A stretch of DNA of 64,000 nt from Phycisphaerae bacterium RAS1 (GTDB taxonomy: Bacteria; Planctomycetota; Phycisphaerae; UBA1845; Fen-1342), in the NCBI GenBank assembly GCA_007859745.1, contig SMLU01000001.1:62001-126000 (forward strand), in the 5' to 3' direction. The position numbers and the translations under genes are program-made. Positions 36,075 through 45,700 of this stretch are shown here, piece by piece. The notes beneath the pieces are model-generated. The model saw nothing but the letters and a program-made list of their open reading frames with translations. It searched no databases and was not told the origin of the DNA. Position 1 is the stretch's first letter; each line of letters starts with the position of its first letter.

Positions 36075-36581
36075 CTACGGCCCAACGTTTCCGTGTCGCA
36101 CGCGACGCAGCAGTTTGCGGATGATGACGTAGTTTCGCGCCTCGTATCGCGTAACCTCTGCGGAAACAATGAATTCCGAGTTTCCGGAGGCTGCTTCCCG
36201 CTGCATGAGCTCAAGCATTTGGTTGCGCAGCACTTCGAGCCGCAATTCACCTTGCGAAGGCTCGGCCGGTTCAAAGACAAAATAGGGAACGCCGTCCAGC
36301 CGAACGTACCGCCCCGGCCGCTCGACGAGCACGACACCCTCAACCATCAGTTCGGTGCGCCCGCCCGCGCTGCTTCCGCTGCCGCTTTGCTTTTGCGGGA
36401 GTATCGGAACCGGCCCCTCGCGTTCGCGGATGAGGTCCTGGTAGATGTCCAGCTGCGCCGGCTTGCGTGACGTGACCGCCCCTGAGGGTCGTGATCCGGC
36501 CGGTTGCGTTGCGGGTGGCGGCGTCTGCGCCATCGCGGCGGACGCACATAAGACACTGATAATCCAGCAAGTTGCATTCAT
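36075..36581 (-). CDS. Secreted hypothetical protein
   Basis: A 168-residue protein with a signal peptide MNATCWIISVLCASAAMA, then a Pro/Thr/Ser linker (QTPPPATQPAGSRPSG), a QLDIYQDLIREREGPVPILPQ segment, and a C-terminal part with TELMVEGVVLVERPGRYVRLDGVPYFVF. The ATG at 36581 has GGAGG nine bases upstream. The C-terminal LRRVRHGNVGP is basic. It is not recognised beyond a probable export signal. Confidence 0.65.
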   Translation of the reverse strand: MNATCWIISVLCASAAMAQTPPPATQPAGSRPSGAVTSRKPAQLDIYQDLIREREGPVPILPQKQSGSGSSAGGRTELMVEGVVLVERPGRYVRLDGVPYFVFEPAEPSQGELRLEVLRNQMLELMQREAASGNSEFIVSAEVTRYEARNYVIIRKLLRRVRHGNVGP

Positions 36582-36729
36582 TCTCAGCAACCTCCGGCCC
36601 GCCGTCGGCCTGTTCGGCCGGCGTCGTGCGGTCCGGCGCTATCCTATGCGGAATCTTCGCGCAGGGTAAGCCGCAAACCCGCCGTCAAGGGTCGGCCCCA
36701 CGCCGATAGAGTCGGTCGGGAGCAGCGGC

Positions 36730-37428
36730 GTGATCGACCTCGTGATATTCGGCGCCGGGGGCCTGGGGCAGATGGTCTTCGATATTCTGCACGCGGCCCG
36801 CGGAATTCACGTGGTCGGCTTCCTCGACTCCGACCGCTCCCTGCATGGGTCGACCGTCGGCGCGGTGCGGGTCATCGGGGGGCTGGAGTCGATCGATACG
36901 CTCCGTCGCCGCGGCGTGAGCCACGCCGTCGTCGCGATCGGTGACAACCCCACACGTGTCGAGATCGCCGATGCGATTCGGGCGCGGCGCCTGGAGCTGG
37001 CGTCAGCGGTCCATCCGGCGGCAAGCATATCGATTCACGCCGAGATCGGCGCGCACGTCATCATCGGGCCGCGAGCGACGCTCTGCGTCCACGCCCGCGT
37101 GGCCGAACACGCCGTCATCGGCGCGGGGTGCATCGTCGAGCATGAGGGCAGCGTCGGACGCGGGTCGTTCCTGCATCCTGCGGTGCGGCTGGCGGGCGCG
37201 GTGACGGTTGAAGCCTACGTCACGCTGGGGATCGGCTGCACCGTGATTCCCGGACGCCGGATCGCGGCCGGCGCTCGGGTCGAGCCGGGGTCGATCGTGA
37301 TCCGCGACGTTTCAACCGGGGGACATGTCGGGGGGATTCCGGCCGCGCCGCTGCCGGCGCCGGCGTCGCGTTTTCGCGCGGCGGCCGAGGTCGGCGGCCG
37401 CGTGAGTACGGGCGTTTTCCGTCGCTGA
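36730..37428 (+). CDS. NeuD-family sugar O-acyltransferase
   Basis: A 232-residue left-handed beta-helix acyltransferase of the NeuD/PglD group. The N-terminal Rossmann segment VIFGAGGLGQMVFDIL leads to FLDSDRSLHGSTVGAVRVIGG, then hexapeptide repeats from about residue 95 (HVIIGPRATLCVHARVAEHAVIGAGCIVEHEGSVG). The active-site His lies in the repeat region, e.g. IVEHEGSVGRGSFLHPAV. It likely acetylates a nucleotide sugar or a glycan precursor. Start at GTG 36730 with GGGAG upstream. No polysaccharide genes neighbour it. Confidence 0.8.
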   Translation: MIDLVIFGAGGLGQMVFDILHAARGIHVVGFLDSDRSLHGSTVGAVRVIGGLESIDTLRRRGVSHAVVAIGDNPTRVEIADAIRARRLELASAVHPAASISIHAEIGAHVIIGPRATLCVHARVAEHAVIGAGCIVEHEGSVGRGSFLHPAVRLAGAVTVEAYVTLGIGCTVIPGRRIAAGARVEPGSIVIRDVSTGGHVGGIPAAPLPAPASRFRAAAEVGGRVSTGVFRR

Positions 37429-37584
37429 AGTACCGGCAGCATGCGCGGGTTGCGAAGCGCGCAGGCTTGCCGTACAAGACGGGCTCCCTGACGAATCCAA
37501 GGCGAAACGCGCCGAGGTTGGTGTCGCACCGATGGCAGACGATTACAGAAAGCGCCTGTCGCGGCCGGTTGGCGTAGATCATAA

Positions 37585-37613
37585 TTGACACACCGGAAGC
37601 CGAAGAGTAAAAG
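37585..37613 (+). promoter_or_regulatory. Predicted sigma70-type promoter of the VgrG module
   Basis: TTGACA at 37585-37590, 17-bp spacer, TAAAAG at 37608-37613, about 80 bp before the vgrG start. The -35 is a perfect match and the -10 matches four of six positions. Confidence 0.45.
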
Positions 37614-37691
37614 GGACTCAGGCTCCTCCGGCGTCTGTTAAACTGCGCCGAATTTGTCGATCGATACCCGGATCGTTACGAGGAGCGCCGC

Positions 37692-40154
37692 ATGTCCGAC
37701 GCGCCGGCGATAGAGAATCCCGCTCAAACCGCAGATTTCACGTTCAAGGTGGCCGAGCTGACCACGGAGGTCCTGCGCGTCACCGCGTTCAGCGGGACGG
37801 AGGGCGTCAGCGAGCTGTTCCGTTTCGAAGTCGAACTGTGCTCCGACGACCCCAACATCGATTTCACCACCATCGTCGGCAAGCAATGCCTGCTGGAGTT
37901 CACGGCCGAGGCCGGCTCGCGCTACGTCAACGCCATCGTCAAGCGCTTCGAGCACACCGGCGAAGGCGTCTACCACACCGACACCGCCGGCGCCAAGCTG
38001 ACCTACTACGCGGCCGAGATTGTGCCGGTGCACTGGCAGCTCTCGCGGCGGATCAAGTCGCGGCTGTTCATCGAAGCCAACTGCTCCGACATGACCGTCA
38101 AGGGCATCATCAAGAAGGTGCTCGAGGACGCGGGCCTGGCCGAGAACACGCACTTCAAGTTTGCGCTGCAGGAGAGCTACACGCCGGCGCGCGAGTTCGT
38201 GGTGCAGTACCGCGAGTCCGACATGGACTTCATCTCGCGCATGATGGAGCAGGAGGGCATCTTCTACTTCTTCGAGCACACCGCCGACGGCCACAAAATG
38301 GTCATCGGCGACAGCAAGGTGGCGCACACGGCCACGCCGAACCTGGCGGAATACCCGTATCGCGATCCGAACGGGCTGGTGCCGGAGGAGGAACACGAGT
38401 ACGCATTCTCCGCTCGCGACCGCGAAGAAATGCAGATCGGCTCCGTGGTCCTGGACGACTACAACTTCCAGAGCCCTTCGATGGAGCTGCGCTCCACCGC
38501 GAAGGCGGATATCTTCACCGCGCTGGAGCTGAGCGACTTTCCGGGCGAGTACATCGACAGCGGCACGGGCACGCGCTGGGCCAAGATGCGGCTTGAAGAG
38601 CAGCAGTGCCAGCGGCGCGTCGTCCACTTGTCGGCCGTCATCCGCGGGCTGATGCCCGGTTACAAGTTCTCCATGATCGAGCACCCGCGCGCCGCCCTGA
38701 ACGCCGAGTTCATGGTCACGCACCTGTCGCATCGCGGGACGCAGAGCCAGTCGACCCAGGAGCAGGACAGCGGCACGGGCACGCGCTACGAGGTGGACAT
38801 CCGCGCCATCCCCGCCGCGACCGAGTTCCGCCCGCCGCGCAAGACGCCCCGCCCGGTCATCGTCGGCTCGCAGACGGCGCTGGTGGTCGGCGCGTCCGGC
38901 GAGGAGATTTACACGGATGACGAGGGCTACGGCCGGGTCAAGATCCAGTTCCACTGGGACCGCGAGAGCCAGTACAACGAGAACAGCTCCTTCTGGGTGC
39001 GCGTCAGCCAGGGCTGGGCCGGTGGCAACTACGGCATGATCTGCCTGCCGCGCGTCGGGCAGGAGGTCATCGTCGACTTCCTCGAAGGCAACCCCGACCG
39101 CCCGATCATCACTGGCCGCGTCTACAACAATGACAACATGCCGCCTTACGCGCTGCCCGGCGAGAAGACCAAGAGCACCTGGAAATCGCGCAGCAGCAAG
39201 GGCGGCGGCGGGTTCAACGAGATTCGCTTCGAGGACAAGAAGGACAGCGAACAGATCTTCATGCACGGGCAGAAGGATCTGGACATCCGCATCAAGGAGA
39301 CCGAGAAGGACTTCATCGGCAAGGACAAGCACGAGATCATCAAGGGGATGCAGGCCAAGAGCATCGGCGGGAACGAGGGACGCTCGGTCGGTGGCGACTG
39401 CGGCATCGACGTCAAGGGCAAGTATGGCCTCAACACCGGCGGTACCGCGCTAATCAGCACGGGCGGCAATTTCGACCTCGTGAGCGAGGCCGACATTACG
39501 ATGATCGGTGTGAAGGCCGCTCTATGCGGCGATAGTTTCGCCAAAGTAAAATCCTCGGATGTCTACATCCTCGGAAGCAGTTCGATCACGCTCAAGTCCG
39601 GCGGCAGCTTCATCAAGATCGACGGCAGCGGTGTGACGATCTTCGGCGGGCAAGTGAAGATCAACTCGGGCGGCGGCCCCGGCCCGGAGCAGACGACAGG
39701 CGAGGCGGCCGAAGTCGCCCCGGCCGGCCCTGCGGAAGCCGCGACCGGCGATCCGGGCAAGGACTTCACGTACTCGCAGGAAGCGCTGGCCTACGACCCG
39801 CTCGAATCGGCCCCGACGCACGACGAAAACGCCGCCGACCCGACCGAGTCCCACTGGATCGGCGTGCGGCTGTTCGACAGCAACGGCCAGCCGCTGGCCG
39901 GCGAACGCTACTACATCAAGATGCCCGACGGGACGAAGGTGGCCAAGGGCGAGACGAACAAGGACGGCGAGGTCGAGGTCAAGGGCATCGATCCCGGAAG
40001 CTGCACGGTCATCTTCCCCGATCTGGATGGCGCCACGTGGGACGCCGGTCCGCCGCCGCCGGAAGAGGGCGGCGCGGCAGGCGCCCCGGTCGCCGGTGGC
40101 GCGCCGAGCGTGCCGGGCGGCGGAAGCGCCCCGAGCGTACCGGGACTGGGATAG
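37692..40154 (+). CDS. vgrG: VgrG/TssI-type spike protein with C-terminal extension
   Basis: An 820-residue VgrG. Residues about 15-370 are the gp27-like base (VTAFSGTEGVSELFRFEVEL, QYRESDMDFISRMMEQEGIFYFFEH). About 400-500 is the gp5-like OB domain (GYGRVKIQFHWDRE and FWVRVSQGWAGGNYG, LPRVGQEVIVDFLEGNPDRPIITGRVYN), followed by the Gly/Ile-rich beta-helix spike (GGNEGRSVGG to GVTIFGGQVKINSGGGPG). After about 680 there is an extension: an acidic linker, a WIGVRLFDSNGQPLAGERYYIKMPDGT domain (about 725-780), and a Gly/Pro/Ala tail. Similar domains link VgrG to cargo. It is the first gene of a five-gene module ending in a PAAR-like gene. Confidence 0.93.
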   Translation: MSDAPAIENPAQTADFTFKVAELTTEVLRVTAFSGTEGVSELFRFEVELCSDDPNIDFTTIVGKQCLLEFTAEAGSRYVNAIVKRFEHTGEGVYHTDTAGAKLTYYAAEIVPVHWQLSRRIKSRLFIEANCSDMTVKGIIKKVLEDAGLAENTHFKFALQESYTPAREFVVQYRESDMDFISRMMEQEGIFYFFEHTADGHKMVIGDSKVAHTATPNLAEYPYRDPNGLVPEEEHEYAFSARDREEMQIGSVVLDDYNFQSPSMELRSTAKADIFTALELSDFPGEYIDSGTGTRWAKMRLEEQQCQRRVVHLSAVIRGLMPGYKFSMIEHPRAALNAEFMVTHLSHRGTQSQSTQEQDSGTGTRYEVDIRAIPAATEFRPPRKTPRPVIVGSQTALVVGASGEEIYTDDEGYGRVKIQFHWDRESQYNENSSFWVRVSQGWAGGNYGMICLPRVGQEVIVDFLEGNPDRPIITGRVYNNDNMPPYALPGEKTKSTWKSRSSKGGGGFNEIRFEDKKDSEQIFMHGQKDLDIRIKETEKDFIGKDKHEIIKGMQAKSIGGNEGRSVGGDCGIDVKGKYGLNTGGTALISTGGNFDLVSEADITMIGVKAALCGDSFAKVKSSDVYILGSSSITLKSGGSFIKIDGSGVTIFGGQVKINSGGGPGPEQTTGEAAEVAPAGPAEAATGDPGKDFTYSQEALAYDPLESAPTHDENAADPTESHWIGVRLFDSNGQPLAGERYYIKMPDGTKVAKGETNKDGEVEVKGIDPGSCTVIFPDLDGATWDAGPPPPEEGGAAGAPVAGGAPSVPGGGSAPSVPGLG

Positions 40155-40249
40155 TCGGCGGCGGCACGGGCGGACAAGCCGCCCGTGGCACCCGGCGCAC
40201 CTGGAGGCGTGCCGGGACTGGGTTAGCGGTTGGTCGCGTCTCCGTTTTC

Positions 40250-40301
40250 GGGGAGCATCGGCGTCTCGCCGGTGCGCACCGGCGGGACGCCGATGCTCCC
40301 C
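40250..40301. repeat. GGGGAGCATCGGCG palindromic repeat
   Basis: A near-perfect hairpin of about 25-bp arms: GGGGAGCATCGGCGTC faces GACGCCGATGCTCCCC around CGCCGGTGCGCACCGGCG. A partial copy lies at 41590-41632 and a degenerate one near 47437. All three are in gaps of the VgrG module or just after it. Confidence 0.65.
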
Positions 40302-40338
40302 GGTAGAACGACGTTGATTTTCTGAAGGACGAGCGCAC

Positions 40339-41547
40339 ATGGCGTACGGATACAAACGACCGAAGGATGGCGTGCACAAGGTGGCGCAAGGCGACACGAT
40401 CGAATCAATCGCGTCGCAGTACGGCTTTTTCGACTGGGAAAAGATATGGAACGACGGGGGGAACGCCACGCTGAAGGAATCGCGGCCGAACCCCAACATG
40501 CTGGTTCCGGGCGACGAGGTCGTCATCCCGGAGCTGGAGCAGAAAGAAGAATCGCGCGCCGTTGATTCATGGCACGAGTTCCACGTCAAGCGCACCAAGC
40601 GCTTCCTGAGACTGAAGCTTCAGAACTCCGACGGCAGCGCCATCGCCGATCGCCCTTACAAGATCGACCCCGGCGCGCGCTTCAACGGCACGTGGGCGCA
40701 GAAAAACCAGACGACTGACGCCGACGGAAAGATCGAAGAGGAGATCCCGCACAACATGCGCGAGGCGGATCTTGTGCTCGAAGAGGACCATCTGCGCGTG
40801 AAGCTGCTCATCGGCCAATTGCTGCCCCTTCCGACGCAGCCGCCGGTCGAAGCGCCCGATCTCGCCGGCTCGCTGGAAGGCGCCGCCAGCGGTTTGTTGG
40901 ACAGCGCCAAGGGCATCGCCTCGGGGGGTGCCGGCGGCCTGCTGGACGCCGCCAAGGGCGCCGCCGGCGGACTCACCGGCGGGCTGGGCGGCGGAGGCGG
41001 CGGCGGCCTGGGTGGCAGCATCGGCAGCGGCGGCGCCTCCGGCGGCGGGGGCCTCAGCGGCGGCTTGAGCGGCATCGGCAAGGCGGCCGGCAGCGCGGCG
41101 GGTGGATTTAAGGACGCGGCGGCGGGCATCGGCAAGCAGGCGCTTCAGTCCGCGGCAGCCGCGATCGGCGGCGCCGTGGGCGCCGTCGGCGATGCGCTCA
41201 AGGGCATGCTGCCCAGCGACACCGATCCGAACATCTTCGCCGCGGCCCAGCGGCTTAAGAGCATGGGCTTCAAGCCCGGCGAACCGAAGGATAACAAGCG
41301 TACGCCGGCGTTTTCCGCGGCCCTGATGCAGTTTCAAACGTGGTGTAAGGAGCAGGGCCAGCTCGACAGCGGCGCCGGCGGGCCGCTCGGATCGCTCACC
41401 GCCCCCGGCGGCATCATGGGCGGCGGCGGCGGCCCGCTGGGCGAAATCGCGACGGCCGTCGCCGGACCGATGATGGCCGCGGTTGGACTGACGGGCAAGC
41501 TCGACGAGGAGACGATCGAGGCGCTGAAGAAGACGCACGGATGCTAG
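40339..41547 (+). CDS. LysM-domain protein of the VgrG module
   Basis: A 402-residue protein without a signal peptide. Residues about 13-66 are a LysM-like domain (VHKVAQGDTIESIASQYGF...LVPGDEVVIPE). Residues about 83-150 hold FLRLKLQNSDGSAIADRPYKI...TDADGKIEEEIP, similar to the extension domain of the adjacent VgrG. A Gly/Ala-rich flexible region follows (about 180-290), then FAAAQRLKSMGFKPG...ALMQFQTWCKEQGQLDS, a peptidoglycan-binding-domain-like segment (about 310-400). LysM proteins of contractile phage tails and of type VI systems attach spike components to the tube or baseplate. Probably an adaptor between VgrG and cargo; this is inference. Confidence 0.78.
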   Translation: MAYGYKRPKDGVHKVAQGDTIESIASQYGFFDWEKIWNDGGNATLKESRPNPNMLVPGDEVVIPELEQKEESRAVDSWHEFHVKRTKRFLRLKLQNSDGSAIADRPYKIDPGARFNGTWAQKNQTTDADGKIEEEIPHNMREADLVLEEDHLRVKLLIGQLLPLPTQPPVEAPDLAGSLEGAASGLLDSAKGIASGGAGGLLDAAKGAAGGLTGGLGGGGGGGLGGSIGSGGASGGGGLSGGLSGIGKAAGSAAGGFKDAAAGIGKQALQSAAAAIGGAVGAVGDALKGMLPSDTDPNIFAAAQRLKSMGFKPGEPKDNKRTPAFSAALMQFQTWCKEQGQLDSGAGGPLGSLTAPGGIMGGGGGPLGEIATAVAGPMMAAVGLTGKLDEETIEALKKTHGC

Positions 41548-41632
41548 CGAATGTCGAATGTCGAGTAGCGAATAGCGAATGAACTGTTCGGGGAGCATCG
41601 GCGTCTCGCCGGTGCGCCACCGGCGCGAGGTA
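41548..41632. repeat. GTCGAATGTCGAGTAGCG repeat plus partial palindrome
   Basis: After the LysM gene stop the sequence repeats CGAATGTCGAATGTCGAGTA units (41548-41582), then a partial copy of the GGGGAGCATCGGCG element (41590-41632), eight bases before the next start. Confidence 0.5.
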
Positions 41633-41639
41633 GCAGGCG

Positions 41640-42662
41640 ATGGCAGATAAGCCGATTGATGATCGACAGATGATGCAGGCCCTGGAGAAGCTCAAGGCCT
41701 ACAACTCATACAAGTCCAAGCAGAGCCAGAAACCGGTCGGGCCGGGTGCTCCGACCACCGGTGGGGGCGGCGTGGACAAAGACCTTAACACGGTTGAAAC
41801 CTGGTCGAACGACGTCAACAACGACGGGGCGGCCTGGGGTCAGAAGAAGCAGCAGGATTCCGACCAGAAGATGAAGGACTCCGAGAAGTGGAACGACATC
41901 GTCCGTCAGGACGACAAGGACGCCGCCGAAGAGGCCGATTTCCGCTCCAAGCTCGACATCGACAAGGTCAAGGAGGAGATGAAGTCCAAGATCGACGAGC
42001 ACGTCAAGGGACTTGCGGCGATGGGCGAGGCCGGCGAACCGGGGTTCAAGGGCAAGGCGGCGCAGTCCAAGGGTCAGGCCACCGACGCCAAGAAATACAT
42101 CGACGAGAATCTCGGCAAGTCCGTCGACGACTCGATGAAACGCAACGCCGAGCAGCGTAAGCAGCACAAGCTCCTCGCCGAGGACATGGGCAAGAAGGGC
42201 GAAGAAGGCAAGACCTGGAAGAAGGACTACGGCAACCAGCCCGACAAGTTCCCCAAGGGTCAGCAGTCGGACGTGGAAGGCGCGCTGGACCGTATCGGCA
42301 ATACGGCCGGCTCGACCGCGACGGAATTGCAGGCCTTCGGCGCCAAGGCGGTCCCGCACATCGACGCGATGAAAAAAGTGCAGGCTTGGGCGGGCAAACT
42401 CAAGCCCCAGGTCGGCGCGCAGGGCCCGGCGCTCAAGTCGGCCAAAGCCGGCGCCAAGCCGGGCGTGGCCGAAGCCCGCAACGCCTTCGCCAACGTCGAG
42501 AATTTCTACGCGACGGTCGAGGGCGAGGCGTCTGACAACATGGACATGCTCCGCAAGTGGACCGACCAGAACAACGCCCTGGCCAAACAGTGGATCAACA
42601 GCAACAGCCCCAAGCACAAGGCCTGGGCCCAGGCGTGGATGAAGTCGCAGGGCGCGGCGTGA
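41640..42662 (+). CDS. Lys-rich helical protein of the VgrG module
   Basis: A 340-residue, strongly helical, Lys/Asp/Gln-rich protein with no signal peptide or membrane segment. It begins ADKPIDDRQMMQALEKLKAYNSYKSK, has a disordered Gly/Pro patch, then long amphipathic helices with WKKDYG and WTDQNNALAKQWINSNSPKHKAWAQAWMKSQG at the C-terminus. I do not recognise a family. Between the LysM gene and the large phosphoesterase gene, all on the same strand, it may be a chaperone, an adaptor or itself a secreted protein. The short gap (124 bp) to the next gene supports joint expression. Confidence 0.7.
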   Translation: MADKPIDDRQMMQALEKLKAYNSYKSKQSQKPVGPGAPTTGGGGVDKDLNTVETWSNDVNNDGAAWGQKKQQDSDQKMKDSEKWNDIVRQDDKDAAEEADFRSKLDIDKVKEEMKSKIDEHVKGLAAMGEAGEPGFKGKAAQSKGQATDAKKYIDENLGKSVDDSMKRNAEQRKQHKLLAEDMGKKGEEGKTWKKDYGNQPDKFPKGQQSDVEGALDRIGNTAGSTATELQAFGAKAVPHIDAMKKVQAWAGKLKPQVGAQGPALKSAKAGAKPGVAEARNAFANVENFYATVEGEASDNMDMLRKWTDQNNALAKQWINSNSPKHKAWAQAWMKSQGAA

Positions 42663-42786
42663 CCGCCGCGGACTGACGGTCGCTTGCTTCAAGAGTGACG
42701 CGCGAAACGAGGATCCCGGGCTCGGCAACGAACGAAACGAACGGCATCGACGGCGAGAGCGCCTCGCCGCGTGGAGATCAGAACGC

Positions 42787-45700
42787 ATGAGCGCCTTTCC
42801 AACCATTCCCGGCGCGCCGTCGATTGACGGCGCGTTCAGTGCCGGACCCGACGGAATCACCGCGTCGCTGAACGTCGCGCTGGACATGTGCAACGCGCGG
42901 CCGGTGATGGTCTACGTGACGTTGCCGCAGGACGCCGGCGCGACCGGCTCGTGGCCCGCGACCACGCCGCCGCCGGCCGGCTTTCCCACGCCGCCGCCGC
43001 CGCCGCCCGCGCCCATCTCGCCGCCGCCCGGCCAGCCGTCCGTGAAAGGCGGCCAGATCTGGCGACTGTTCGACGTCTGCGCCGCAGTGGAGAAGCTGCC
43101 GGTCTGGAAAGAGTGGACCGAAGAGAAAACGTATCCGAACGGCCACTGGGAGCCGGTCTATCGCCAGCCCCCACCGCCGGAACAGCCGCCGGAGCGCCCG
43201 GTCGAGCCGCCGCCCTACGTCTGCACCGAGGTGATCGTCCTCAGCGACGCCGAGCGGACGGTGTTCAAGTTCGATCAGCCCAAGGCGAGCGCGGCCACGT
43301 CGTCTTATCCCAGTGCGCTGGAGAATCCGGCCGACCTTGCCGGCGACGTCGCCCGCACCGCGGCCGCGATCCGCGCCCCCGCGCAGCGCGAAAATGGCGG
43401 CTCCGTCCCGATCGATCAGACCGGCTTCGAGCGCAAGCTGGTCGTCTTCGGCCACGCCGACATGTGTGCGCCGTTTACCTACAACTTCGGCCTGTCGCAC
43501 CGCCGCAACCTGACGCTGGGCGTCGTCATGCAGGGCGGAACCGCGTCGGTGCCCGTGTCCGCCGAGGATGCACAGGCGCTGCGAAACGCCCAGTTCAATA
43601 CCGGCCGCAGCGCCGGCCTGGTCCCCTGCGCCGACTTCAATCCGCAGGACATCGGCACGCCCACGTCACACGAGCTGCGCGCCGAGCAGGCCACCAGCGG
43701 CTTCGCGAACCACAACTCGGCCACGGACGACCAGATCGGCAACCGCAACAACCGCCGCATCGAGCTGTTCGTGATCCCGGATTACAAACGCAGCACCGGC
43801 AAGCCGAGCGAAATCACGAGAATCATCAATGAGATTCGCACGAACCTCATGGCGGCCAACGGCATTACGCCGTCGCAATGGCCGGACGGGCAGTTCCCCT
43901 GCCCTGCCGGCAACAAGTCGGAGCTGACAGCCGAAAGCACGTTTGCCGTTTGCGGCAAGCTCAGCACGGCCCAGCCCGGCCCGAAGCACGCCAACCTGAC
44001 CGCCACGGGACGCGCGTTCCGCCAGTGCAAGTTCTACGACGCGTTTACGAATGCCGTCCGCAACCTGCGCCTGACCGACTGTCAGCAGGGGCCGACGCCG
44101 CCCGTCGAGCCGGTCACGCCGGTGCAGCCTTCCGGCCCGGTCTTTGACCACTGGAAGTGGGTAGACGACGAGCCGGTGAAGATTACCGAAGGCTGCTACC
44201 TCCCGCCGCGCGGCGAACATTACAGCTACTACATGCGCCGCATGATTGAGGAAGAAGGCGTTCCGGCTCGCGACGTGTTTGCGCCGGCGGTGGCGGTTTC
44301 GCCGAATGACGAGGTGAACGCGGACGACTTCAACCTGATCAAGGCCGGCTCGATCCGCGTTGTGAAGATGGACATCGGCTTCTGGGGTGACGAGCGCAAG
44401 AAAGACCCCGCGCGCCAGTCCGGCGTGAAACGCGTCCCGGCCCGCTATTTCGGTCTGATCGAGGGCCAGTTCGTCTTCCAGTGCTATTTCCAGTCGACGG
44501 AAAACGCCGGCTTCGTGCGGCCGTGCTCCGAAGGCTTCGACAAGGACCTGACGCCGCTGTGCGACAAGCTGGACCAGGCGGTGCGGGCGCTCGGGCCGAA
44601 CTTCAAGATTCTGATCATGGGCAAGGCCGTCGCCGAGGACGGCCCGGACAAGCAGCGGCTCAAGGTGCTCTTCCCGGACATGCACCTGCCGCGCAAGTTC
44701 GACGACCGCGATCCGGTCTACGCCACGGACGAGTGCGTCCGTCGCGTGCAATCGGTCAAGAGCATGGTGATTCACCAGCTCAAGCGCGACTACCGCCTGC
44801 CCGCGGCCATGACGCCCTGGTTGACGACGCTCGACCGCCGCATGTGCCGCGACTTCTTCGAGAACAACGCTCCGCGGCTGAAGCTGCCGCACATCTACAC
44901 GCTCGGCGGCCCGCGGCTCGAGTCGCGCGCCTCCGACGAGGGCGGCCTGGCCGGCGCGGCCAGCGCCGTCGCCGACGCGGCCCGCAATGCCTACAACTTC
45001 CTGATGCAGGTCGGCTTCAGGATGTTCACCTTCTCGCAGGACGACTATCGCCGTATGGTGCGCGTCTACCCGGACTCGTTCCCCGAGAAGGGCTATGGCC
45101 GGCTGAAGGACTCGATCTTCAACTGGTTCTACGGCTTCAACTCCGACAAGAACATCCCCGCCCCGCCCGAGGGCGCCGGCGAGCGGACCGCCAAGAACCT
45201 GGTCCCCGGCCTGGCGCAGGAAGTGCTAGACACGCACGCCGGCACCAGCCTGGGCGTGTCCGACGGTACGCGTCCGGCGACCGAAAACTACGGTCCGGAC
45301 CAGATCGACGCCGCCCCGGCCCGCGACTTGCTGCGCTTCCTGAACGTCATCCAGCAGTTGCAGGGTCAGAACACCAACATCGACGTGATTCAGACCGGCG
45401 ACCTGTACGAGCTCTGGGTCAACCGCCGCTTCCTCTTCGAAGATTTCCACGAGACCGATGACCCGGTGGGACAGATCACCGACCTCATGTCGGGTCTTTC
45501 GACGCCGTCCACCAGCGGCGGCATCCTCGGCGCCGGCATGGACGCGCTCAAGTTCCTGGCCCGCTCGATCGTCAAAATCCTGCTCGGCGGCCTGAACGCC
45601 ACCGATCACGACCTCTGGTTCCGCCGCGAGAGCAACAAGCCTGCCGCCGATCCGAAAATGGATCCGGACCAGATGATGCTCCAGCCGGAGGAGGCGTACA

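Noticed and set aside
35741-36343. 200-aa minus-strand hypothetical gene
   Set aside because: It overlaps the signal-peptide gene 36075-36581 in another frame and has no ribosome site or recognisable sequence.
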